NCBI GenBank assembly: GCA_019155185.1
Contig: CM032809.1
Span: 5,948,621 to 6,012,620, forward strand
Reading direction: 5' to 3'
Length of the DNA: 64,000 nt
Source of the DNA: Beaufortia kweichowensis
Lineage: Eukaryota; Chordata; Actinopteri; Cypriniformes; Gastromyzontidae
The notes beneath the pieces are model-generated. The model was not told where the DNA came from and made no database searches. It saw nothing but the letters and a program-made list of their open reading frames with translations. This document shows positions 1-10,892 of the stretch, in pieces. Every line of letters starts with the position of its first letter. The stretch's first letter is position 1. The position numbers and the translations under genes were made by a program.

Positions 1-65
1 TATAAATTTACTCAAGAATGTTCCTGTGCGCTGCAATGACAATCACGGCTAGCTAATTTGTCTCC

Positions 66-120
66 TAATATTTGCAAGTCGCTTTGGATAAAAGCGTCAG
101 CTAAATGCCTAAATGTAAAA
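66..120 (+). repeat. SINE 3' tail
   Basis: Contains GTCGCTTTGGATAAAAGCGT followed by CAGCTAAATG and AATGTAAAA, the conserved 3' end shared by many cyprinid tRNA-derived SINEs. Only the tail is preserved. Confidence 0.7.
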
Positions 121-221
121 TGTCATGAAAGCATTTTGAGTTGCTTTAGATACAGAAAGCATGCGCTAAATATAATACAATATATAATTTTTTACTTTTT
201 ATACTAGATATAAATAGATAT

Positions 222-544
222 TAGGGGTGGGAGAAAAAAATCGATGCATCGGGATTCTTTCTCTAACGATTCTGAATCGATTCTCAAAGATTCAGAATCG
301 ATTCTATGTCAGAACTTGTTCATCCTGAATATAACTTTGTTAAAATAAAAGCAATAAAATTAAACTTCAAGATGGGAATACAGTCAAAGAGATTCTAACT
401 ATAAACAAAAAGCATAAAAACTCTTTATTTATTTAAAATGCAAATTTATCATATTTGCAAAAATTATATGAAGAATTGTTTTGGAATCGGATCATGAGTC
501 CCAGAATCGGAATCGTGTGTACTACCTAAAGATTCCCACCCCTA
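222..544. mobile_element. hAT-type MITE with 8-bp target duplication
   Basis: A 323-bp element with terminal inverted repeats TAGGGGTGGGA at 222-232 and its complement ending at 544. It is flanked by a perfect 8-bp direct repeat ATAGATAT (214-221 and 545-552), the target-site length of hAT transposons. The interior has several AGAATCGATTCT-type palindromes and no open frame, so it is non-autonomous. Confidence 0.85.
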
Positions 545-659
545 ATAGATATATTATACATATAAATACATATATTGTCTAACATTGCTAAAACCCGGTT
601 ACTCATTATAGCACGTCTCATGTTATTGCCGCCACATGTTTTTTCATTTCATTTCAATC

Positions 660-712
660 TCGTAAGTCACTTTGGATAAAAACGTACGCTGTATGCCTTA
701 ATGTAAATTTAA
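660..712 (+). repeat. Degenerate SINE 3' tail
   Basis: CGTAAGTCACTTTGGATAAA followed by a diverged version of the usual CGTCTGCTAAATG and ATGTAAAT end. An older copy of the same tail family as at 66 and 23470. Confidence 0.55.
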
Positions 713-897
713 CAACCGTGTTCAGCAATGAATATTTCACTGCGCTGCACTGTATTATTTTTATTAGTGGTGTTTGTTAAGGCACGCATCATTACTACTC
801 AGTGTCTTTTATTTGAACAACCCATAATACAATACAATACCACAGTACCACACAGCACCATATTGTATCTAGTCGTATCTACAATTTTAGCAGTTGG

Positions 898-1030
898 ACC
901 ACCAAGCAACTACTCAGAACAACCTAGCAACTGCATAGCAACACCCTGGAAACCACTAAAACCCCATTAGTGTGTAACTTTTCACAGACTAGCACCACTC
1001 ACTTTTCTCCAGACAAAGTAAAAATCTAGG
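898..1030 (+). repeat. AGCAACC-rich dispersed repeat, copy 1
   Basis: A degenerate short-period run of AGCAAC units (CTAGCAACTGCATAGCAACA and similar). It shares order and downstream text (TAGCACC, then TTCTCCAGA) with the block at 23110-23245, so both derive from one dispersed fish repeat. Confidence 0.5.
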
Positions 1031-3119
1031 TTACATTACAATGGTTGTTAGCTGATATTGTGATGTCACTTCCTTGTTACGTTTTTCTACAATAAACCAG
1101 ACTTGGCTTGACCTGTATCTATGTCAATTAGAAACACTGGACAGTTTTACATAAACTTTGGGTTGGCACACTAACAGACTGAGTCATTCATTTAGGTCAA
1201 ATGCCCAGCAGCAACCCTGCAAAAGCCCAACCTGTGATTTTTTAACTTGGAGCCCATGAAATATGGATAGTGAACAAAAAAGGGTTTGACGTTAGTGAGC
1301 AGCGCACAGCAGCAGCGCATGTTTTATTTAGGAGTTTACTATGGCACTCCGAGGAATTGCAAAAAAAACTAGCTTTACTTTTCTAAAAGAATAGAATAGT
1401 GTTGAAGGAAAAGAAAGGAAGAGAGCTGATGCTGAGCAGTTGAAGCAGAACAGGATTCATAAATGAATTGTCCATTTGTTGTCTGAGATTCCTACAGCAC
1501 TGTGTTTGATAAGATTCAGCCTCTCGTTGGGTTTTTAAAGATTTAAGGAACCACCAAGAAACATTTGTGATGATAACATGTCTACATTTAGTGAACTGAA
1601 CAGCATTATGGGAGATATTTTGGACCTCTGGTCAGCCAACAGTGACTGCGTTTCTGTTTTGATTTTCAAGAGTTGTCAAAGATTTTGCTGCACCCAACAA
1701 AGCAATTTTTGAGTCTGGTGTTTAGTTTAAGTTCAACAGAAATCGACATTTGTGACGTTGTTACTTGCTTTAAACTATACCAGAGCGATATATGAAAGCT
1801 ATTATTTCTCAAAAACAGTAAAGCTGGATCCAACACATTAAGGTTTGAAAGGTTTATGATGCTATAAAAACCCTTTCTGGCTCACACGATCTATAATGGG
1901 CGCATAACTTGCAGATAATGAAATATTCACTACTAACAGCTAATTGATCGACAAAGTCGGTCCACTTTTGGAGCAAACCACTTCCAAGAGTTTCTGGCAA
2001 AGACCTTTCAAGCTACATGCCAAATCCTCCATTATTCAATGGCACAGAGTGGCCCATACAACATCTATATCAACCTCCATGTACACGAGAGCCAAGATTA
2101 AATAGCAACATCATTATCACATTATAAAGCTTCAGTATAATTTCAGCTTCTTTTTAAAGATTTTTTTGGCCGTGTCTTCCTTGTTGATAGTTTTTGTCTT
2201 CCTCTCTCACTCTTCGCTGAGACCTCTCACTAATACCATTCTGGGGCATCATGGGACGTGAGTCACAAGCTGTATGTGTGAGAGCCGCTTGTGGATCAGT
2301 TGTTACATAAATCTGAGGGCAGATGGTACCCGCAAACCGATCACGGTAACACCCACAGCGAAATGTGAGAGGTGCTGTATACGTGCGTGTTTGTGCACAA
2401 TTTGAATTCCTCTGTGTTTAATGCCTCAACATCATATCTGACATGGTTTAATGATGATTACCTGCGTTGTTTCAACTTACATCTCAGTGATTTCCAACAA
2501 AACCGCTGGCCGCTTTGTGTTTCCCGTCTCGAGCAAATGCAAAAAGACAGGTCACGTTTTTCTAAATATTCCTCAGAGGTCCAAAACTAAACAATTAATG
2601 ACACAATCTCTGTCTAGCTTGTCTGTTTCAATACTCAATACTTTTGTCATTTATACATATATCCGGGCTCGCTTTACAAAAATGTGTTGTAGTCCTTACT
2701 CCGCGATAGTCTAGGAAGCGTCCGTGTGTAAACAGCCGTTGGGATTTGACTGTTCTTCTCATTCCTGTAGTTGACGTCAAAGAGGAAGACGACGTCTGCT
2801 GAAGCACGTCGACAGCAGTCTGGTTCTGGCACATGCCCGGCTGGGAGGAGATGAGAGGCTGACAAGCTCCAAGATATACTGCTTGGATCTCAACAATATA
2901 CTAGAATTATACAAGCGCAGGAGGAAACGCCCAAGCAAACATCTTTAAATCATAGAAAGGGAGTCTATTTATACTTTTGCTGGCCTAATTTTAAGACTGT
3001 GACGCTTACTATAATGACATGGAGTATCATCAAGCCATATGATTCTGTCAGTCTAACAAAACAAGGAATGACAAACACAGTCCAAATTTATTTATTTTAG
3101 TCTAAAAACTGTTAATCTA

Positions 3120-3330
3120 ATTTACAGAATGCCACATGAAATTCACATGTGATCACATGTGTAATATATGGTTTGGGGACACTTTTGTGTAAATCCAATG
3201 AAAAAAAATTGTGTGATCACATGTGAAATGTGGTAATATGTCACCACATGTCATCACAATCTTTCACGTGTGATCCCACATGTAAAAGTGTTTTTGTACA
3301 TGAGAAAATCATGTTGTCCTCATGTGAGCT
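3120..3330. repeat. CACATGTG palindrome-rich repeat
   Basis: Contains a perfect 18-bp palindrome CACATGTGATCACATGTG at 3144-3161 and several further GATCACATGTGA and CACATGT units over 200 bp. This looks like a decayed inverted-repeat element. The CACATGTG units also match E-boxes. Confidence 0.45.
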
Positions 3331-3483
3331 GTAACTCTTTGTACTGCATTTGTCTGTGCTTGTGCAAAATATGTGAGCGGGTTTTTTAAAAGTCTGAGTG
3401 ATCGTGTCCCCATATGAGTAGGGATTCTCTTACCAATTAAATAAAGTTTTCCAAAGTAAAAATACAGCCTACAAAAAGCCACT

Positions 3484-3720
3484 ACCAGTCAAAAGTTTAG
3501 GGTCATTCGACTAAAATGTTTCTAAAAATTATGAACCTTTTGATCTGAAGGCACATGCTTATTTTGTGTCTAATTTTGCCAACATATTGATTTTACAAAG
3601 CAATTTTTTTTATGGATTTGAGATGGAAACTCTTTGAATAGTGACTTTCTGAGAACATTTCTGCAACATCCATGTTGTTTCACAAACTATTCTTCAGAAA
3701 CAGATGGACTCTATCAACAA
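3484..3720 (+). mobile_element. Tc1-like element fragment
   Basis: Starts with ACTACCAGTCAAAAGTTTAG, the widespread fish motif found at one end of Tc1-like non-autonomous elements; the same motif is at 63753. The opposite end was not found. Confidence 0.4.
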
Positions 3721-6606
3721 AACGGCCATCCCAATTGAAAATACACTGAAAAGCACAGCAGTTTTGACACTTAAACAGATGTTACTCGTTTTATATCGAG
3801 AACCAGAATGCCGGAAACGGTTTTATGGCATTAATTCAATCTTATATAGCATAAGCAATTTTTTACCTTAATTTATCAGCTACTCATTAAATAGTATGAC
3901 AAGTAAATATTAAAGTTAAATTTTATTGCTTAGAGATTACACTTGAATGTTTTAATGTATGTTTAATTGACGTATCCACTTTGTCTCAAGCATCTCTTAA
4001 GATTGTACAGACAATTAAAAATGGGCTCATTATTAACATAATGATTATATAAGATCATACAGATATACAAACAAAAGCAGTCAATAGCACAATCTAATCT
4101 AATTGCTGTCAAGGAAACATTCAAAATATTAAAGTGAACTCCCTTGATGTCTTCACGATATCTGGTTCTGTCAGGGGAAGTTTTACTGTAAATGTCTAAT
4201 TGCTATCTGCAATAGTCTTAACCCAATCTAATGACTTTTATTAAGATGTAATGGGCATCATTACCTTCGTGAGAGCAAGGAACGGGGCTAGTTTAAGATT
4301 ATTACAACTTGGCAAACAGCATCTGGTCGACAATAAGACCTGCCTATTAGTTGCATAATAATCCAAAGCAGCGCTCCCCAACTTTATCGTTTCCCTCCGA
4401 TACGAAAGATGACTATCGCACGAGGACACAATTTCATCGGGGAGCTTAGGGAGAAAAGAATGTCTCTGCTCAAAATAATCATTCTCTCATAGTCTGGGTG
4501 ACATTCAATTTGATTCAAAGCACTCGAGTCATGTTAATATCTCGGCACGTTGCAGGCACTGATGTAAGCCACTTCATAACAGAGGAGCCATTCAAAGGAA
4601 CTGAATGCCAAGTGATGATTCGACAACCACAAAGGAAACTCGGCACTATTTAATTACACAGATTGGAATACCAGAACGCCTGTGAAAACTCACATCCTAA
4701 CACATTTCAATGACTCTTGAGGTCATAAGTTTACTCTGGGGTGGTTTGCGTGTTGGCACGTTACCGTTTCGTGTCTATAATTTTTAGCGTGTGATGTAAC
4801 AGTGATCTACGTCGCTCGTTTTTGGCATACACAACCGTCTGAACCTTTCATTAAATATAATTACACAATCCATCAACCAGACGCCATTTCTACGCCATCT
4901 CTCATTCTCATCAAACGCTTCCCTTAATTGAAAAATAAAGGTAGCGTCTTGGTGTTGACGGAGCTGTCTAATATGTTTCCGTCACGTTATGTTCTTATGA
5001 AACGAATCAGGCTTTCGTAAAGTAAAGCAGGTGCGACGGAGAAACCTCCAGCCATCGGCACTCCTCTGTCGTTCCTCTCATACGTTCATAACAGAGAGGA
5101 GGGGCACGGAAATGTTAAGGCTGGAAGAGCTTAATGATGTGCACCTGGCGCTTATTGCCTCATCATCCCTGCCATAAATCCAGCACTGGATGTCTCTTCA
5201 TCATGGAAGACATTGGGGTAGTGCATGCATGAGATGACAACCAAGTCCAGCTGTGAAAGCTTTCCACCTGGACCATTTTACACGGATCAGTTGTTTTGTC
5301 CGCACCACACCGATTTGCGCAAGCGTCAATGCTTCAGTCCAACTCGCTTCTTTTGTTTGTATTTTATTTTGTCATATAAAAGCCCTTCTAAAGCATGTCA
5401 CTGCTAATCCCACTGTGTATTTCCCATCACTCTGGCTAATTAAAGATCTACTCAGCTGGGGTTAATGGGAGATTAGTCCACAAATTAGGACTTCTGTAAG
5501 ATTATCCACCACTTCAACCCCTCAGGAAGAACAGACCAGTCGCTACAATACCAGAAATTCATTAATGGCTAAAGAGTTCTATTATATATGATATGTCTCT
5601 GATTCATTACTGTCATCATGTGTTGTTATAATAATTTCTTTTCATTAGATTACTAAAGGGGTCATATCATATCTCTTTCATTTATTGTACCATGAAAAAG
5701 ACAAACTTTTAGAACTTTAGAACTTCGTCGGCAGTGAGAAAGAAAATAATTGAACCTGAAATATGACTCACTCAGTAGTTCTGCAATTGTCTGACATTAA
5801 ATAAAACATTTGACAAAATATAATATAGAATAATGAGGCTTAAACTTTTTACATGTTAAAGAATTGGGCATTTAAATAGATCCCATTTAAAAGCAAAATA
5901 CAAAAGCAAGAAGTCTATATTACAGTAACAGTTTTATGCTATGACCACTTTAAAGTCACTCCTTAAATCCCATTTTTAATTATTTGTCAACTACTGGATG
6001 TACTGTCTGACCATCTCTTTAAAACTGGCCAGTTTTGAAACACTGCCAGGTCATCAGCTGGTTTGGCGACTGACCGTTCAGAACATCTGCCAATACAAAA
6101 GTGAATGTGCAGATGCCCAGAAGGGTTTCCTCAGTGCCAATTCTTTATACTCTGCCATGCCCCTCATCAGAAAGATTACAACCACATTACACCCTCAAGC
6201 CAATCAGCCAACAGCAATATAAGTATACAACGTTTGTCAACTATAGGTATTGCCAGAAGAAGAGAAGATAAGCTTTAAAAAACCACATGCTGACTTCCTG
6301 TTACAATCACAGTATTAACACATTAAACACCCCCTCGAGTCCGCTCGAGAAAAAGCCTGTGTAGTAGCTATCTTAAAACATCTCAGGGAGACATTTACTC
6401 ATTTTTCCACCATTTATCAGCATTGGGATTAGGTTTTAAAATGTGATTTAAAATAATGTTTTTTATTTATGTCACACAGGAAGTCATTAGCGTAAATATT
6501 TGTATTCAGTAAAACAAATACAAATTCATAAAACAAAAAACGTTTTATACGATAATGCAAACAAGTATCAAACGTGGAAACTAGTCAGATATTGGCTATG
6601 ACAAAC

Positions 6607-6744
6607 CTGCACGAGGTTCCAACCCTCTAAAGATTCAGCGATGATTGAAGTCACTGATGGACAAACTCCTCCGAAGATCATCAAATGTTTTGGACCGTAG
6701 CAGATTGCATCAAAGAAGGCCCGCAATCCCTTTGCATTGTCACA
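6607..6744 (-). CDS. gabbr2: GABA-B receptor subunit 2, coding exon 2
   Basis: Exon of 138 bp (46 codons, phase 0 at both ends) continuing the Venus-flytrap lobe 1. It runs from CDNAKGLRAF through GGVCPSVTSIIAESLEGWNL to VQ and differs from the human exon at about 6 of 46 residues by eye. The acceptor is a long CT tract followed by cttcag; the donor is CAG then gtttgt. Its two conserved cysteines (codons 1 and 28 of the exon) match the spacing of the first ectodomain disulfide known in human GABBR2. It also has an extra cysteine in DAICYG where human has lysine. It joins exon 1 as DTE-CDN, as in vertebrate orthologues. The next exon (human LSFAATTPV) was not found at lower coordinates. Confidence 0.93.
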
Positions 6745-6746
6745 CT

Positions 6747-6748
<2 letters not shown>

Positions 6749-6787
<39 letters not shown>
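6749..6787. repeat. (GA)n microsatellite in exon 2 splice acceptor
   Basis: About 19 GA units on the plus strand. On the gabbr2 strand it reads (CT)n ending in TTCAG, so it supplies the polypyrimidine tract of the exon 2 acceptor. Confidence 0.9.
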
Positions 6788-6791
<4 letters not shown>

Positions 6792-7521
6792 GAGGAAAAT
6801 TAAGTCTAAGAATAAACTCTACAAAACAGAACAGCACTGTCAATCATAGTGGCATCATTATGTGTACAAGCTCTCACATCAATCTTGCTAAAACCTTGAG
6901 AGTTCTTTCTTCATTTACATTCTTCATGTACCACCACATTACAAAACCAGAAGCGTAATGCATGTTTCCTTCATAATGCAGTCAGAGAAAAAATGAAAAC
7001 TCATAATTTAGTGTAAATGGGGGAAGAAATGTGGACCTCGAATTTCTGAATGTGCAAAAGACGCTGTGATGTTTCAGAGAGTCGGACTGCTGCGGTACTC
7101 TGCACCCATTTCACATCACTATGGCAACACTCTTGGCTCTGTAGAAGTGCTGAAGGAAAGCAAAGATGGAGTTGAGCTATTGATTGCCATATGAGCCACT
7201 AACTGTTTTATCTTTGATTTTCTTATGTTGGTAATGATATTTCAGGCTCTGGTAAACACTTCCGAAGGTCAATTAATGGCAGTCAGGTTGACCCGACTTA
7301 ATCAGAGTCACAAATGTCTTGACACTACGCATCGTGACCTGGTCACGAATTTTATCTTGGTACTCAGTTTGGCTCGTTTACCTTAATCTTGGTTTTTGAT
7401 TAGTAGGGATTTAACCGCATACTGCACATATTAAAAATGCATCTGAAGTACACTTTTTTAAATGTCAGATTTTTTTTCCTTTTCATTTTAGATATTTTTA
7501 GAAAGCATTACAATTAATTTT

Positions 7522-7615
7522 TATTTGACAAATTTTCAAATATTTATATTTTAATTATTTTCTATTTGACAATAGAAAATAATTAAAATATAAATATTTG
7601 AAAATTTGTCAAATA
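7522..7615. repeat. Perfect 45-bp inverted repeat (palindrome)
   Basis: Two perfectly complementary 45-bp arms (7522-7566 and 7571-7615) with a 4-bp TGAC loop. The sequence is almost wholly A and T. It would form a long hairpin or cruciform. No target-site duplication or known terminal repeat was recognised. Confidence 0.9.
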
Positions 7616-8650
7616 TTTATTCTCGAGTCTTAGACCTTTCCATCAATATATAGTTTATCATGATTAGATTAAATTCCAACAATAAAATATTAAAGTGAAG
7701 AGTGAAAAGCGTTTCCTCCTGTGGAACAAGTAAAACAAGTGATATAACTGTAGAGGTTTGTTTTAGCATTTTTTCCCATGTGCTTAAGGAACACCTAAGA
7801 AAAATGCACTTAAGTGCAAATAAATGCTAAAACCATGTGTTAAATGTGCCGGATTAATGCCACACCAAAACAATTTATCAAATGAATTGTTGCATTTTCT
7901 ACATTTTAAAGAGCCAATTTAGGTGCCTGCAACACATTGATGGAGTGACAATCCCAGTAAAGCAAACCAGATTGCAGATTCCTTTAGTGAAATACATACA
8001 AAAACACAACACATTTTAATCTTAGTATTTATACTGTACCATGACTATACAGTGACCTACATCTAGCATGATACAACAGAATTATTTCTCTATTTTTGGC
8101 ACTAAAGCACACTACTGTTCACTAGCCATTGTGCTTCAGGGTCAGAAATAGAAGGGTTAAAAATAGACCGTGATGTGGAGAAGCAGGAATATGTTATGAG
8201 GCACTGCTGGGTGAGTCGATTGAAGTGATGGCGTTCATATTGCTGAATAAAACAGCAGGCTTTTAAAAGATCTCATTTACATATTTCCTCCATATTCACT
8301 TAATTCTGGTCATCAGTAACCACAAAACACGGAGTGCAAAACAGGCTTTAGTTTTTGTTTAACAGAAAACTGTCTGTTCTTCAGTGAGATGGTAGTTAAA
8401 TTCTGAGAATTCGTGAGGGTGAAAATAAACGTGTTGTAATGAGTCATGTAAGCATTTATACAACATAGAGACTACTGGGAAAATGAATCAGCAAGACAAC
8501 AATTAAGAATATAACATGCAATTATCAATAGTTTATTTCTGAACATTCATATAGAATATCATATTTATTCAATATCAGGTAACCGACGTCACATTCTTCA
8601 CTAAAATGAACAAGAATCTTTCAATACGACAAACACAGCGTGGTCGTTCG

Positions 8651-8660
8651 CCTTATAAGG
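8651..8660. promoter_or_regulatory. Perfect CArG box (SRF-type site)
   Basis: CCTTATAAGG fits the SRF consensus CC(A/T)6GG exactly and is palindromic. It sits in a locally GC-richer, apparently unique block (about 8620-8820) of gabbr2 intron 1. Function is inferred from the motif only. Confidence 0.3.
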
Positions 8661-8920
8661 CGCGTATCTGCTGCTTTGACCATGTTGTCATGGGAACTCT
8701 CTCCTCACTTTGAACGCTAAATGAAGGAGAAGGCAAGGCGGCATTGATAGATATAGCCCGGATTGGCCGTTACAATCATGAGGCTATTAATCAGCATTCA
8801 AGGGTGATGTAAAGGGCTTTATTCTGAATATAGCAGAGCTGGTGACTGAATGAGAGATGTGATAACACTGCAAATGTATTCAATGATTTATTTTTTATCA
8901 AACAGTAATACAAACATATA

Positions 8921-9154
8921 TGTGACCCTGCCAGTGAAAACCCAGCGAAAGTCATTTTCTACATAAAATCATCCTACATAATGTAAAGAACATTCTGTGA
9001 AAATATAACCTTGATATCTTTAATATTGACCTGAGTAATGACATGTCAAAGATTAAAATCATAGTGATATTTATAGGGAAAATCAAACGTTGATGCTTGT
9101 TATCTCATAATTAGATTTTGAGACTTTAGACTGGTTATCACAGACAGGGTCACA
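8921..9154. mobile_element. TGTGACCCTG-terminal MITE
   Basis: A 234-bp block bounded by TGTGACCCTG and its inverse CAGGGTCACA. These are the ends of a well-known fish dispersed DNA element. The interior (CCCAGCGAAAGTCATTTT) matches the inverted copy at 48390-48765. No clear target duplication. Confidence 0.65.
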
Positions 9155-9277
9155 TCCTTCATCAGTAGCATTTTTTAAATATGTAAATTAGGACGAAAAA
9201 GAACTTTCAAAATATCGTTCAAAATAAAATAAAATAAACTATAGGGTGATTTTTGAATGCTGAACAGATTCAAAGTG

Positions 9278-9299
9278 ATATATATATATATATATATAT
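9278..9299. repeat. (AT)n microsatellite
   Basis: A pure AT run of 22 bp within AT-rich intron sequence. Confidence 0.9.
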
Positions 9300-10410
9300 G
9301 ATAATTAACATTATGTCAATTTAATCTCCTTTAACATTTGGATTATTTAGCTTTTTAGTTTTCTAGTAATTCAGCATTTAGTTGGACAGACTGCTCAACA
9401 AGATCCTGGCAGAGGCGAAGTGTATGTTTACTGGAATAAGCCCCAAACCACTCTTAAAGTCATGTCAGTAAAGCTGTTAGCATAGCAGGCCAGGCCATCA
9501 CAGTGACCACACGGCTTTACTGCTGTTGACACCGTCTCTCCTGTGAGCCGACTCAAGACCTCCAGCAGATGAAGAGGAGACTATATACAGTCAGTCCTTG
9601 AGCTCCAGAAACACTGAGGACATTGTCTTAAAGAGCTATTTTACTTTAAACTCATATTTCAATTTTATTCACACAGCATAATGTATTTACTGTACAGTGC
9701 TGCCAAAAACTTAATTTTAAATCAGTTAATTGTATACGTTGTCATTTAATATAGATCATTGTATATGTTGTATGGAGCACATTTTATTTTGCATTTTGTG
9801 TAAGTTCTATCTTTTTTGGATGTATTCTTTTGATTCAGATAAGCATTTATTTAATATTTCCTCCCGAATAAAGCATCAGAAACTGGTTCCCTCAGGAAAA
9901 ACGCAGCGTAACAAACTGGTTATTTACGGCATCAACAGTAATTACGAGCAGTGGCAGATTTTACATATTACGCTCATTAGGATAACTACAAACAAGCCTA
10001 AACTATAAAAAAGGTTTTCATTATAACAACATTTTGTGCGCATCTGTTTATCATTTCACCATAATTTCTGTCACTTCTGATTAATTTTATGAGTTTTAAG
10101 AGTTTTTCTCACTGTGTCACAATTCACACATTATACGTCCAAATTGTATTTGAAATTAGAATTAGTGTGTCCCAAATCATATTGAAATAAGTATCCTCAA
10201 AGTGTCCGGATGGTCTACACTGAATTAATCATTTCAACTATTTAATAAACAATACGAAAGAAAAAATGAAAAAAGAAATGCTTCAAATGAGAGTACAAAA
10301 AGAATACATATTTTTAAGTGCAAAAATGGGACATAGCACCTATTTTTGTCATCTGGTAATAAAATGATAAAACGTGCAATACATTTATCCCCGCAAGCTG
10401 TAACTTGCAA

Positions 10411-10489
10411 CACACTGACTTAAAAATGTAAGTTTAACTTACTTTTTAACTTGTTTTAACTTGAGTTGTAAGAAATGTTTTACAGTGTG
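10411..10489. repeat. Short ACACTG-terminal MITE
   Basis: A 79-bp block with inverted ends CACACTG...CAGTGTG and an AAGTT-rich interior, of the fish ACACTGTAAAAA repeat type also seen near 39216. Confidence 0.45.
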
Positions 10490-10837
10490 TATACTAGTTT
10501 TTCAAACACGTCAGAACATGCCATTATGATATTCACAAGCTTGACATGCTCATTTATCTGTGTGATCTGATGGAAATTAGAAATAAAAGAGGACACATAA
10601 ATTTGCAATTCCAGAACGAAATGACTCGGAAAGGACAGTAGGCTAAGTGATATTAATGGAACTATTTCCTCTGACATCTTCAGCATCGTAAAATGTCCAC
10701 CCGAGGTATTGTGACAACAACAAGGGATAATCACGGCAAGCTAACCGTGATGAAATGGCTTGTTAACGGTGGCGACGGCTGCACCTGCACCTGTCTGCAG
10801 TCGATGGCAAATTACTACGGCCGAGAAGTCTTCAAGA

Positions 10838-10892
10838 GCGGGAGAGAGAGATAAAGCGAGAGTATGAGAATGAGAGAGAGAGAGACAGAAGG
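10838..10892. repeat. Imperfect GA-rich tract
   Basis: Interrupted GA repeat (GAGAGAGAG blocks separated by TAAAGC and TATGAGAAT). Confidence 0.75.

Larger units (their letters stand above)
1..6606 (-). other. gabbr2: gabbr2 intron 2, 5' part
   Basis: Sequence downstream of exon 2 on the minus strand, running off the left edge. No coding exon was recognised. It holds a hAT-type MITE at 222-544, two SINE tails, an AGCAACC repeat, a cluster of CACATGTG palindromes, and a Tc1-like fragment near 3484. Positions 4100-6550 contain nothing I can name. Confidence 0.75.
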
